A stretch of DNA of 64,000 nt from the NCBI GenBank assembly GCA_003153505.1, contig PLZA01000069.1, positions 18,183-82,182 on the forward strand, read 5' to 3'. Source of the DNA: Candidatus Dormiibacterota bacterium. Its GTDB lineage: Bacteria; Chloroflexota; Dormibacteria; Aeolococcales; Aeolococcaceae. Below are positions 44,567 through 52,796 of the stretch, in pieces (position 1 is the stretch's first letter; each line of letters starts with the position of its first letter). The translations under genes were made by a program, and so were the position numbers. The notes under the pieces are model-generated. The model was not told the DNA's origin and made no database searches. It worked only from the letters and a program-made list of their open reading frames with translations.

Positions 44567-45784
44567 GTGACCTCCCAACCCTCCGCTCTCCCGACCGTGC
44601 GCGTGGAGACGCTTCCGGCGGTGACCATCCGGCGCGTCGAGATCATGCCGCTCAAGGTGCAGCTGACGTTCCGTCGCACCCTGTCGAAGGGCGTCGTCGC
44701 GGGCGATGATGCGCGTCCGTGGGTGGGCGATCCTGTGCTGATCAGGGTAGAGAGCACCGACGGTGTCGTCGGTTGCGGTCAGGTCCGTCCGCCCACGCCG
44801 TGGCTCGGCGAGACGACTGACAGCATCGTCGCAGCGCTTCGCCACTACTACGGACCTGCGCTGATCGGCGCGAATGCACTCGAACGCGAGCTGATCGGCC
44901 CGATGCTCGAGCGCCTCCTGCCCGCCAACTCGGTCGCGCTCGCCGGAGTCGACATGGCGCTCCATGATCTGGTCGGACGGACGTACGGATTGCCCGTCTA
45001 CGCGCTGCTCGGCGGCACACGGCGGGTCATCCCGCTCGACTGGTCGATCTCCTTGAATCCGATCGACAGCATGGTCGCAGAGGCGACGCGTGCAGTCTCC
45101 GAATTCGGCGTCCGTACCATCTGTCTCAAGATGGGGCCCAGTGCGCACTGGCAGGAGGACATCGCCACCTTCAAGCGCGTCCGATCGGAGGTCGGGCACG
45201 AGGTGGAGATCGGCATCGACCCCAACGAAGGCTACGACTTGAGCACGACGCTCCGGGTGTTGCGAGCGCTCGAGGACGAGCACGTCGCCTACGTCGAGCA
45301 GCCGATGCATCGCGACGACCACGAGGGATTGCGACTCCTGCGTGCGCAAGGCGCTGCACCGCTGCTCATCGACGAGAGCGCGATCCACGCGTCCGATGTC
45401 CAACGGCTCATCGCGCACGGATGTTGCGACGGGCTCGTCCTGAAGCTCTGGAAGAGCGGGGGGTTTTCCGGAGTTCGACGCATGGCCACCCTCGCGGAGG
45501 CTGCGGGCTTGCAGACGACGCTCGGCGGGGTCGCGCACGGCAGCCTGATCGAGGCTGCTGCGTGTGCACACGTGTATTCATCGCTGGCCGTACAGCCGAT
45601 GGCGGCGGAATTCGTGCTCGGCCTCAACGTCGTCGACAACGACCCGATCGCCACTCCAGCATCGGATTTCGCGGTCAGAGACGGCTCGGTGTGCGCTCCC
45701 TCGGCGCCGGGTCTCGGCATCGACGTGGACATCGATGCTGCACGGAGTCTCGCGCTCGCGACGTTCATCGTGGACGACGTCTGA
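44567..45784 (+). CDS. enolase-superfamily enzyme (mandelate racemase/muconate-lactonizing type)
   Basis: 405 residues. Capping domain then a barrel with the expected acid-base and metal residues: Lys in TICLKMG, Asp in IDPNEGY, Glu in YVEQPM, Asp/Glu in LLIDESAI and Lys in LVLKLWKSGG. The second Lys of a full K-x-K is absent. It abstracts a proton alpha to a carboxylate (racemisation, cycloisomerisation, dehydration or epimerisation). GTG 44567 has AGGAG at 7 bases; ATG 44561 is too close to it. Upstream CATATACC is at best a half site of the AT-rich operator. Confidence 0.87.
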   Translation: MTSQPSALPTVRVETLPAVTIRRVEIMPLKVQLTFRRTLSKGVVAGDDARPWVGDPVLIRVESTDGVVGCGQVRPPTPWLGETTDSIVAALRHYYGPALIGANALERELIGPMLERLLPANSVALAGVDMALHDLVGRTYGLPVYALLGGTRRVIPLDWSISLNPIDSMVAEATRAVSEFGVRTICLKMGPSAHWQEDIATFKRVRSEVGHEVEIGIDPNEGYDLSTTLRVLRALEDEHVAYVEQPMHRDDHEGLRLLRAQGAAPLLIDESAIHASDVQRLIAHGCCDGLVLKLWKSGGFSGVRRMATLAEAAGLQTTLGGVAHGSLIEAAACAHVYSSLAVQPMAAEFVLGLNVVDNDPIATPASDFAVRDGSVCAPSAPGLGIDVDIDAARSLALATFIVDDV

Positions 45785-45792
45785 ACCGCGCA

Positions 45793-46602
45793 GTGGAAGG
45801 AGCCGCGCCGTCGATCGCCTGGGACGCTCGCCTCTACGGCGCCAACAGCGCCCACCACCGCAGCTTTGACGATGGGTTCCTCAGCACTCTCGAGGTGTTC
45901 CCCACGAGTGACATCCTCGATGTCGGTTGCGGGACGGGCGACCTTGCCGCGCGGCTAGCCGAGCTCACTCCCCGAGGGAGCGTCGTCGGCATCGACTCCT
46001 CAGCGTCGATGATCGGCGAGGCGAAACGTCGTCATCCCGCGGCGACCTTCGTCGAATGTGCGGCGCAGGACATCACCCAGGAGCTCGGGTCGTTCGAGCT
46101 TGTGGTGTCCACCGCCGTCCTGCACTGGATTCCCGAGGCCATGCATCCGGAGGTGCTGCGCAGGATTCACGACGTCCTCCGCCCAGGTGGCGTCTTTCGC
46201 GCTGAGTTCGGCGGCTTCGGGCAGATCGCCAGAGCCCGGCGGATCCTTGATGAGGAGGCGGCGGCGATGGGGCTTACGGTCACGCCGCCGTGGTACTTCC
46301 CAGCGCCGGAGCCATACAAGCAGCTGCTTGTCGCTGCAGGGTTTTCGGACACGGAAAGCTGGGCGGCGCTGCGCCACCAGCGCCGCGCGGTCCCAGACGA
46401 GGATTCGCTGCGCGGGTGGCTGCGCAGCCAGGTATCCATCGCCTACGAGGCATCGATGACCGAGCCGGACGCGGCCGTGTTCCGGCAGCGCGTGGAATCG
46501 CGAGCGGTGACCGAACTCCGGCGCGACGACGGTACCTACGACCAGGACTACATCCGTCTGGATCTCCTGGCCGTTGTTGACGCCGCGAGTCAGCCCGTGT
46601 AG
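45793..46602 (+). CDS. SAM-dependent methyltransferase (trans-aconitate-methyltransferase-like)
   Basis: 269 residues. Motif I LDVGCGTGDLAARL, strand-2 acid in VVGIDSS, motif with VVSTAVLHWIPE and LRPGGVFRAEFGG. The W-D-x-x-L-Y start and the VLHWIP segment recall trans-aconitate methyltransferase, which detoxifies an aconitate isomer. That would suit a locus of aconitate-like acids, but it is only a resemblance. GTG 45793 is 8 bases after the preceding stop. Converges with the SnoaL-like gene. Confidence 0.8.
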   Translation: MEGAAPSIAWDARLYGANSAHHRSFDDGFLSTLEVFPTSDILDVGCGTGDLAARLAELTPRGSVVGIDSSASMIGEAKRRHPAATFVECAAQDITQELGSFELVVSTAVLHWIPEAMHPEVLRRIHDVLRPGGVFRAEFGGFGQIARARRILDEEAAAMGLTVTPPWYFPAPEPYKQLLVAAGFSDTESWAALRHQRRAVPDEDSLRGWLRSQVSIAYEASMTEPDAAVFRQRVESRAVTELRRDDGTYDQDYIRLDLLAVVDAASQPV

Positions 46603-46620
46603 CCGCCCCGGGATCCCCGG

Positions 46621-47103
46621 TCAGGTGGGGGGTGGAGGAGGGGAGACCGCGCTGTCGATGCCGGTCAGGTCGCGGCCGTCGATGTCGAACGACCACGTGG
46701 CGAGGCGCTCTCGCCGGGTGAACACCCATCGTCCGTCGGCGAGAGCGAAGGTGTCTGCGTAACGAAGCCCGCGAACGCGGATGCGCGCGTTCTCGCTCCC
46801 CGGTTGCGCCGACACGAGATACGCGACGGCATCGACCCGGCCTCGAGCGACAGCATCGTCGATGACGATCTCGACGTTGCTGCCGAGATGTGCTGTCGCC
46901 TTCCATCGGGACATCGCCGTCCGCAGGTACGCGACGATCGCATCGCGGCCGGGGCCGTATTCCCGGTCATACCACGCGGTTGCATCCGATGCGAAACATC
47001 GCTCGATCGAGTCGAAGTCGCGCCGGTCGAGGGCCATGAAATACCGAGTGATCAGCGCGCGAATCTGCTCCTCGGGCTCGAGTTCCCGGGCGCCGGCCGG
47101 CAT
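46621..47103 (-). CDS. SnoaL/NTF2-like protein
   Basis: 160 residues with the NTF2-like cone fold: IRALITRYFMALDRRDFDSIERCFA and YADTFALADGRWVFTRRE. Such proteins act as dehydratases, isomerases or binding proteins for small hydrophobic ligands. The proline-rich tail SPPPPPT is unusual. It is separated by only 3 bases from the HD-like gene upstream, so it is in the minus-strand operon that includes the cupin, EthD-like and CoA-transferase genes. Confidence 0.8.
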   Translation of the reverse strand: MPAGARELEPEEQIRALITRYFMALDRRDFDSIERCFASDATAWYDREYGPGRDAIVAYLRTAMSRWKATAHLGSNVEIVIDDAVARGRVDAVAYLVSAQPGSENARIRVRGLRYADTFALADGRWVFTRRERLATWSFDIDGRDLTGIDSAVSPPPPPT

Positions 47104-47106
47104 CGT

Positions 47107-47658
47107 CTACTTGGTGACGAGCAGCATCTTGTACCACCGGTCCCCGAAGATTGCGATCACATCAAGCTGGTCCGCGTAATACAGGATCTTGCCCTCCAGT
47201 GACGTCGGGAATCGCGCCGCCGTCGGGCTGTGGGTCAGGATGATCTCGCAGACTTCGGGCGGCAGCCCATGGGTCAGTGCCGCATGCGCGCCGAGAAAAC
47301 CGTGAGGGTAACGGCGTCCCGCATCGGTGTAGCCCGCCGATGCACCGTTCGGCTCGTACTCGACGAGCTTGGAGACGTCCTGCAACAGCCCGGCTGCGAT
47401 GAGCACGTCGCGATTCACCGTCACACCATGAAACCGCTCGAACACGTCGGCGGCGGCAAGTGCGAGCGCGAGCACGGCGTGGCAGTGGCGCACATGCGAC
47501 GCGGGGATCTCGGGGGATGTCGGGACGTCGTCGATGGACTCGAACGGCGACTCTGCCCAGAGTTCTTCCCAGATCGCGACGACGCCGTCGCGAAGCTGCT
47601 CATCGACGATCGCCGAAATCTCGGGAAAGAGGCCGACCACATCGAGCGGCTGCTTCAT
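47107..47658 (-). CDS. HD-domain-like protein with altered HD motif
   Basis: 183 residues. The helical layout follows HD phosphohydrolases: HVRHCHAVLALALAA, then LIAAGLLQDVSKLVEY, then YPHGFLGAHAALTHG and LTHSPTAARF. The defining His-Asp pair reads Gln-Asp, so one metal ligand is changed and activity may be altered or lost. ATG 47658 overlaps the CoA-transferase stop (ATGA). HD-like proteins of this kind often accompany CoA-transferases in catabolic clusters; the role is unknown. Confidence 0.65.
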   Translation of the reverse strand: MKQPLDVVGLFPEISAIVDEQLRDGVVAIWEELWAESPFESIDDVPTSPEIPASHVRHCHAVLALALAAADVFERFHGVTVNRDVLIAAGLLQDVSKLVEYEPNGASAGYTDAGRRYPHGFLGAHAALTHGLPPEVCEIILTHSPTAARFPTSLEGKILYYADQLDVIAIFGDRWYKMLLVTK

Positions 47659-48926
47659 CGCGACGTGTCCGCGTCGTGAGCAGTCGCCACCGTGCCGTTC
47701 GCGACGAGCTCGTCGATGGTCGCGGCATCATAGCCGAGCTCGAGCAGCACCTCTCGCGAGTGCTCGCCGAGGAGCGCGGCGCCGGCCGTCGAGTTCCCGC
47801 CGAGTGCGGGTACCGGTCCCGCCACGTGGCGGAATCGACCGTAGCGCTCGTGTTCAACCTCGGCAATCAAGCCGCGCTCTGCGACCGTGGGAGTGGCCAA
47901 TGCCTGCTCGACCGTGTTCAGCGGTGCGCAGGGCACACCTCGCGCCGCCAGGCGCTCCACGGAGTCGGCTGTCGTCAGTGCTGCGAAATCCTCGGCGATC
48001 AGCGCGAGCACCTCGGTGCGATGGGCGAGGCGTCCGGCATTGGTGGCGTAGGCTGGATCCAGGAGGCGGCCGTCGCCAAGAGCAAGGGTGAGCTGCGTCC
48101 AGTTGCGGTCGTGGCCGGCGAACACCGAGATCCAACCGTCACTGGTTGCAAAGTTCTGCGCCGGCACCATCGATTGATGGGCGGAATGCGCGGTACGCTC
48201 CAGATGAGCATTGCTGTTGAGCGTCCATCCCGCGAGATACGTGAGCATCGAAATCTGAGTGTCGAACAGGCCCAGGTCGATGTGCCGTCCCCGCCCGGTT
48301 CGCTCGCGCTCGAAGAGCGCAGCGCAGATCGCCAGTGCGGCGGTGAGGCCGCCGCTGTGGTCGACGTATGAGACGCCTGCTTTTGCGGGCGGGCCGTCGG
48401 GCTCGCCGGTCAGGCTCATGGCTCCGGCCAGTGCCTGGACCGTGTAGTCATACCCGGGCCTCGCAGCGAGGCTCCCCGTCTCTCCGAAGCCGGTGAGCGA
48501 GCAGGTGATCAGACGCGGGTTGATGCGAATCAACGCATCGTGGTCGAGACCGAGCTTTGCCATGACCCCCGGCTTGAAGTTGTCGAGGACGACGTCCGCG
48601 GAGCGCGCCAGATCGAGCATGAGCGCACGTCCCCGATCACTCGACATGCGCACGGCAAGGGAGCGCTTGCCCCAGTTCAGCGAGAGAAAGTAGACCGACT
48701 CGCCGTTCTGGAAGTGCGGCCCCGTGCGGCGTGCGTCATCGATCCGATCGGGATCCTCGACCTTGATGACGTCGGCGCCGAGGTCGGCCAGGATGGTTGC
48801 CGCGTAGGGACCGGCGATGAAGTGACCCAGGTCGAGCACGCGGACCCCGCCCAGGGCACCGCCTCGCTCGGCCGCGAGACGTCCGGGACTTGTCGACGCG
48901 TCGGGTCGAGTCACTTCGTGGATCAC
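47655..48926 (-). CDS. CaiB/BaiF family III CoA-transferase (second)
   Basis: 423 residues. Motifs: VLDLGHFIAGPYAATILADLG, VIKVEDPD, NWGKRSLAV and catalytic Asp in GRHIDLGLFD. It transfers CoA between carboxylic acids. GTG 48926 is used; GTG 48914 is also possible. It is translationally linked to the HD-like gene. It differs clearly from the transferases at 29583 and 50115, so each probably serves a different acid pair. Confidence 0.9.
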   Translation of the reverse strand: MIHEVTRPDASTSPGRLAAERGGALGGVRVLDLGHFIAGPYAATILADLGADVIKVEDPDRIDDARRTGPHFQNGESVYFLSLNWGKRSLAVRMSSDRGRALMLDLARSADVVLDNFKPGVMAKLGLDHDALIRINPRLITCSLTGFGETGSLAARPGYDYTVQALAGAMSLTGEPDGPPAKAGVSYVDHSGGLTAALAICAALFERERTGRGRHIDLGLFDTQISMLTYLAGWTLNSNAHLERTAHSAHQSMVPAQNFATSDGWISVFAGHDRNWTQLTLALGDGRLLDPAYATNAGRLAHRTEVLALIAEDFAALTTADSVERLAARGVPCAPLNTVEQALATPTVAERGLIAEVEHERYGRFRHVAGPVPALGGNSTAGAALLGEHSREVLLELGYDAATIDELVANGTVATAHDADTSR

Positions 48927-48927
48927 C

Positions 48928-49329
48928 TTATGCGAGATGGTCGGACGTTACCCCTGTGGCACAGATGGTTCGCGTCACATTGAGGCCAGCGTAGACCCAG
49001 TAGATCTCGAGCAGCTCGTTGCCGGCGTTGACGAAGCGATGTGGCACCTGAGCCGGGACCCAGGTCGCGTCCCCCGCGGTAGCCGCCATCTCGCTGCCCT
49101 CGATGGTGACGATCGCGTTGCCGGCCAGCACGAGCACCGTCTCCTCGACGTTGTGGGTGTGGAGCGGAATGCCCTGCCCTGGAGGGATGCGCGTGATGCC
49201 CGTGGTCACGCTCGAAATCATGGAATTCCATTTCCCGACATAGGGGATGCTGCTGACTCCCCCGCCTCGGGCAATGCGGGTCAGGTTGTCCCTACGAAGC
49301 AGGAGCGACGGCTCAGATGGGGATGTCAT
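48928..49329 (-). CDS. cupin-domain protein
   Basis: 133 residues. Single cupin with metal ligands in IPLHTHNVEETVLV (H-x-H, Glu) and PHRFVN (His). Could be a small-molecule isomerase, dioxygenase or binding protein. ATG 49329 is used, overlapping the EthD-like gene by 17 bases; ATG 49341 adds four residues. In the same operon direction as the CoA-transferase that follows it directly. Confidence 0.82.
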   Translation of the reverse strand: MTSPSEPSLLLRRDNLTRIARGGGVSSIPYVGKWNSMISSVTTGITRIPPGQGIPLHTHNVEETVLVLAGNAIVTIEGSEMAATAGDATWVPAQVPHRFVNAGNELLEIYWVYAGLNVTRTICATGVTSDHLA

Positions 49330-50011
49330 CACTGGGCTCATCCTGGTTCGGGGGCATCGCCGTCTGCATCGGGGCTGTCTCCGAAACGTGGTCCTCCCAC
49401 TGCCACACCGACTGGCTCCGGACGTACCTGACGTATCGCCAGACGCCGGTCAGGGACGCTGCATCGGGTCCCAGCGCCTCGACGAGATCGGCCGCGGACC
49501 AGGACGGGATGAGCGCTGCCGCAGGCGCGTCGATGATGATCGCGGTCTCAGCGTTAGAGCGCACCGAGGTCTCGAATGCGCGCGCCTGGCATATGGCGGG
49601 CAGCCTGAGCCGATCGAGAGCCGCTCGCACGGTGCTGCCGCGATGTCCACGAAAACGGAGCATGACCAGGCCATGAGCGTTGTCGGGAGTGCGCGTGCGA
49701 CCCGTGGTGAGCTCTCTGAGCACGAGCCGCTGACGGCCGAACACCCTCGACAACATCCACTGGCTCCACGGCGAGAAGTTCTGCCCGGTGATCGATCGGT
49801 ACGCATCCTCCTCGAGCACGTCGAAAGGGTCGACGTCGTAGCAGGACATGTACCGCGGCCATCCGTCCACGCACACCCAGCGGCTCGCCCCCTGGAAACC
49901 TGCAACCCGTGCATGATCGGGCACGAGTTCGAGGTCGAACCAGTCGTGAAACGCGGCCTCCTGGCCGGCTGCGGGTTCCATCAGGACCATGAGCATCCCT
50001 GGAGTGCTCAT
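49313..50011 (-). CDS. EthD-like / dimeric alpha-beta-barrel protein
   Basis: 232 residues in two alpha/beta halves. The N-terminal half begins MLMVLMEPAAGQEAAFHDWFDLELVPDH (shown in part: FHDWFDLELVPDH), the W-x-x-x-E-H-x-P-type pattern of EthD and related dimeric barrels, followed by GASRWVCVDG and YMSCYDVD. Such proteins act as small isomerases, decarboxylases or oxygenases. ATG 50011 chosen; the longer frame has no protein-like content and crosses the AT-rich site at 50097. First gene of the minus-strand group to 46621. Confidence 0.65.
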   Translation of the reverse strand: MSTPGMLMVLMEPAAGQEAAFHDWFDLELVPDHARVAGFQGASRWVCVDGWPRYMSCYDVDPFDVLEEDAYRSITGQNFSPWSQWMLSRVFGRQRLVLRELTTGRTRTPDNAHGLVMLRFRGHRGSTVRAALDRLRLPAICQARAFETSVRSNAETAIIIDAPAAALIPSWSAADLVEALGPDAASLTGVWRYVRYVRSQSVWQWEDHVSETAPMQTAMPPNQDEPSDDIPI

Positions 50012-50096
50012 CGCACCACCGCCGCGCGCACCGATCTGTGCGGCGGTACAACAACAGTCCCGGCGTCGAGACGTCCTCCGGGCACGCGACTCACGC

Positions 50097-50109
50097 TTAT
50101 AGTATATAC
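50097..50109 (-). promoter_or_regulatory. AT-rich site F before the EthD-like operon
   Basis: On the minus strand GTATATACTATAA, about 85 bases before ATG 50011 and just after the end of the upstream transferase gene. It resembles the other TATAT-n-TATA sites and could be an operator or a -10 region (TATACT or TATAAG). Confidence 0.45.
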
Positions 50110-50114
50110 GATCG

Positions 50115-51338
50115 TCATCCGACGACTCCTGCATCGCGCAGACGCGCGATCGCTTCTTCGGACATCCCAAGCGCGCCCGCGAGAACACTCTCCGTGTGCT
50201 CTCCCAGGCTCGGTGGTCGGGATGCATCGGACCGCGCAAATCCGCTGAACTCGAAGGGAGTCGACGCCATCGGGTACTCACCGACACCCGGATGCGCAAC
50301 CATCGAGAACATCGGGTTCACTGGCGATGCTTCGGGGTCGCTCGCCAGGTCGTGGAGCGACTGGTATGCGCTCCAGAGGACACCCGCCGAATCGAATCGA
50401 TCACGAACGTCAGCGAAGTCGCGAGCAGCGGTCCATCGGCCGATCAAATCGGCGATGTCGCGCCGTGCCACCCAGCGACTTCCCTCGTCGTCGAGATCGA
50501 GTCCGAGGCGCGTCGCGACCGCGTCGAAGTCATCCGCGAGCGACGTGGCGCGGCGCAGCCGGTGCCATTGCCCAGGAGTCAGCGCGACCACCATGACGTA
50601 CCGCCCGTCACGCGTTCGAAAGTCCTTGCCGAACGTGCCATAGATGAAGTTGCCGTCGCGCCGCCGCGGCTCCGGACAGAGGACCGCCTCGGCCACGATG
50701 CCGAGCCGCGATGCAAATGCGAGGGCGACGTCAGCAAGGCTGATGCTGACCAGCTGACCCGAGCCGGTTCGGGACCTGTGCCGCTCTGCCGCGAGCAGTC
50801 CCATTGCCAGCAGGTGGCCGGCCATCCCGTCCCACGCCGGCATCACGTGGTTCACGGGTGCTGCATCGGTGTCCGGCCCGGTGACCAATGGGAAGCCGAC
50901 GCGCGCATTCACCGTGTAGTCAACGGCCGCCGAGCCGTCGCGATTCCCAGTCAAGCGCACGACGATCACGTCCGGACGTGACTCGCGCAGCCGCTCATAG
51001 GACATCCAGCCCTGCCCGTCGAGGTTGGTGATCACCAATCCGCCATCGGCGCCACCGGACGCAACCAACTCGGTCGCGATCTGCTGGCCTCGCGCGCCGC
51101 GCAGGTCGAGCGTCACCGACCGCTTCCCCTGGTTGAGGCCGGCCCAGTACAGGCTGACGCCATGCCGCTGCGGCCACCGCTCGCTGTCGATGCCGCCGCC
51201 GATGGGATCGATGCGAATGACCTCAGCGCCGAGCGACGCAAGGGTGGCCCCAGCGAGAGGCACCGCAACGAATGCGGACACCTCGATGACTCGGAGGCCG
51301 GCAAGAATGCCGGGCCGGTTACCGCTCGCCGCGGTCAC
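50115..51338 (-). CDS. 2-methylfumaryl-CoA isomerase-like CaiB/BaiF transferase
   Basis: 407 residues. Segments such as SAFVAVPLAGATLASLGAEV, FDP-like IRIDPIGGGIDSERWP, YWAGLNQGKRSV, VDYTVNARVGFPLVTGP and FIYGTFGKDFRT follow mesaconyl-CoA C1-C4 CoA transferase (Mct) of the 3-hydroxypropionate bicycle, as I remember that family. Catalytic Asp is in SISLADVAL. Mct moves CoA within mesaconyl-CoA. GTG 51338 is used, overlapping the MaoC gene by 20 bases. Followed in pathway order by a hydratase and a lyase encoded just upstream. Confidence 0.8.
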   Translation of the reverse strand: MTAASGNRPGILAGLRVIEVSAFVAVPLAGATLASLGAEVIRIDPIGGGIDSERWPQRHGVSLYWAGLNQGKRSVTLDLRGARGQQIATELVASGGADGGLVITNLDGQGWMSYERLRESRPDVIVVRLTGNRDGSAAVDYTVNARVGFPLVTGPDTDAAPVNHVMPAWDGMAGHLLAMGLLAAERHRSRTGSGQLVSISLADVALAFASRLGIVAEAVLCPEPRRRDGNFIYGTFGKDFRTRDGRYVMVVALTPGQWHRLRRATSLADDFDAVATRLGLDLDDEGSRWVARRDIADLIGRWTAARDFADVRDRFDSAGVLWSAYQSLHDLASDPEASPVNPMFSMVAHPGVGEYPMASTPFEFSGFARSDASRPPSLGEHTESVLAGALGMSEEAIARLRDAGVVG

Positions 51339-51846
51339 GCTGCACGTCGGGGTGGAGGACGGGTCTGGACGGTCCGCGGCCGCGTCGGTAGACCATGACC
51401 GTCCTGCGATAGGTAATGACCACCGTGCCCTCATGGTTGAAGCCGGTGGTCCGGACGGTCACGATCCCGACGTTGGGACGCGACCGGGACTCGCGCGTCT
51501 CCAGAACCTCGCTCTGCGAGTAGATGGTGTCCCCCTCGAACACCGGATGCGGCAGGCGAACCTCGTCCCACGCGAGGTTTGCCATGACGTTCTGCGAGAC
51601 GTCAGCGACGCTCTGCCCGGTCACCAGAGCGAGCGTGAACGTCGAGTTCACGAGCGGCCTCCCGAACTCCGTCTGCGCCGCGTAGTGGTGGTCGAAGTGC
51701 GCGGATGCGGTGTTCTGCGTGAGCAGTGTGAACCAGATGTTGTCAGTGGTCGTGACGGTGCGTCCGAGCGCGTGGCGATAGACGTCGCCGACCGTGAAAT
51801 CCTCGAAGAAGCGTCCTGCCCAACTGACGATCGCCTCGGCGCTCAC
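51319..51846 (-). CDS. MaoC-family hydratase/dehydratase
   Basis: 175 residues, hot-dog fold. FEDFTVGDVYRHALGRTV opens the domain; the catalytic Asp/His pair lies in TASAHFDHHYAAQTEFG; VNSTFTLALVTGQSVAD follows. Related enzymes are mesaconyl-CoA hydratases, methylmalyl-CoA dehydratase and itaconate-degradation hydratases. GTG 51846 overlaps the HpcH stop (GTGA). Between an Mct-like transferase and an aldolase it would hydrate mesaconyl-C4-CoA to citramalyl-CoA; this is inference from family and order. Confidence 0.87.
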   Translation of the reverse strand: MSAEAIVSWAGRFFEDFTVGDVYRHALGRTVTTTDNIWFTLLTQNTASAHFDHHYAAQTEFGRPLVNSTFTLALVTGQSVADVSQNVMANLAWDEVRLPHPVFEGDTIYSQSEVLETRESRSRPNVGIVTVRTTGFNHEGTVVITYRRTVMVYRRGRGPSRPVLHPDVQRDRGER

Positions 51847-52640
51847 GGCCGCGTCAAACCCAGGATCGGCTGGAGCTCGCCGAGCAGTTGCTCGGCCACG
51901 ATCTGGAAGATGAAGTTGACACCCTGCATCATGATCATGCGCACGCCGTGCTCGTGGAGCATCACAACTCGTTTGCGCAGCTCCTCGAGCGTGTACGCAT
52001 AGCTGGTGTTCGCGCCGATCGTCACGCCATGCTCCCTGCCCAGCTCGACAGCGCGATCGACGTATTCCCACAGCTTGGTGTTGTAGAAATCGGGCTGCTC
52101 GTTGCCGGTGATGATGCGCGACGCGTCGCTCATGCCGATGAACACGACGCTGATCTCGGGATCCGCGATGACCTGCTCCAGGGCATCGAGTGCCTCCTGG
52201 GTCTCCGGCTGTGGAATGACGAAGGCGCGACGGCGCGTGCTGGCTCCGCTGCCGCTTTCACGCCCGCGATGCACCACCAGCGCCTTGTGGTGCCAGTCAC
52301 GCGCCGCCACCACGCATTCGTCGATCTCGCGCTTTCCTGAGTTCGACACCAGCATGAACTGCGCGCCGACACCGATCGCGCGCGCAACGTCGGCGGCGAT
52401 CCGGCGGTCGTATCCGAGCCATGGGTTGCTCTGAATCCGGACCACCGGGGTGATCTCTGCTGCCTCTGCAGCGGTGATCAGTGCGGCCGTTTGATGCCAG
52501 TCGTTCGGACTGAACATCTGATCGATCATCACCCAGCGAAAGCCGACGTATCCACAGACGTCGACCATGTCGACGCTGTTCACCCAGAGCCCCAGGCTGG
52601 TCCGTCCTTCCTCAAGATCCTCGAGAAGCCGGCTTCGCAC
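51843..52640 (-). CDS. HpcH/HpaI-family aldolase/lyase
   Basis: 265 residues. Barrel of the class II pyruvate aldolase group: SLGLWVNSVDMVDVCGYVG, FRWVMIDQMFSPNDWH, VVRIQSNPWLGYDRR, VVFIGMSDASRII. The metal Glu of bacterial HpaI is not in the standard context; the loop HRGRESGSGASTRRRAF resembles an insertion. GTG 52640 has AGGAGG at 6 bases, an excellent site. It heads the operon HpcH-MaoC-Mct and diverges from AtuA across an IclR-type palindrome. Retro-aldol cleavage to pyruvate or acetyl-CoA products is expected. Confidence 0.82.
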   Translation of the reverse strand: MRSRLLEDLEEGRTSLGLWVNSVDMVDVCGYVGFRWVMIDQMFSPNDWHQTAALITAAEAAEITPVVRIQSNPWLGYDRRIAADVARAIGVGAQFMLVSNSGKREIDECVVAARDWHHKALVVHRGRESGSGASTRRRAFVIPQPETQEALDALEQVIADPEISVVFIGMSDASRIITGNEQPDFYNTKLWEYVDRAVELGREHGVTIGANTSYAYTLEELRKRVVMLHEHGVRMIMMQGVNFIFQIVAEQLLGELQPILGLTRP

Positions 52641-52717
52641 GAGTTGCCTCCTGGGTCTCGCCGCCGTTGCGGGAACGGCGGAATGGTCGTTGACCCGGGG
52701 CCAGATTCCCCGGCTGT

Positions 52718-52738
52718 TTGTGGAATACTATTCCACAA
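52718..52738. promoter_or_regulatory. IclR-type operator in the HpcH/AtuA divergent region
   Basis: A perfect 21-base palindrome: arm TTGTGGAATA, central C, then the exact reverse complement of the arm. The inner TGGAATA-c-TATTCCA resembles the known IclR box (TGGAAAT-n-ATTTCCA). It lies 78 bases before the HpcH start and 58 before AtuA, so one bound regulator could control both directions. A second, imperfect copy lies at 58544-58560 in front of the operon containing iclR. Confidence 0.8.
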
Positions 52739-52796
52739 TGCCCGCTCCCTGGAACGCGCCTCGCTGCCGTGACGGGTACGGATCGATGAGCGCCGG

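Noticed and set aside
49218..49231. ATGGAATTCCAT palindrome similar to an IclR site
   Set aside because: It is within the cupin coding sequence, lacks the 1-3 base centre of the other two sites and is not at a promoter.
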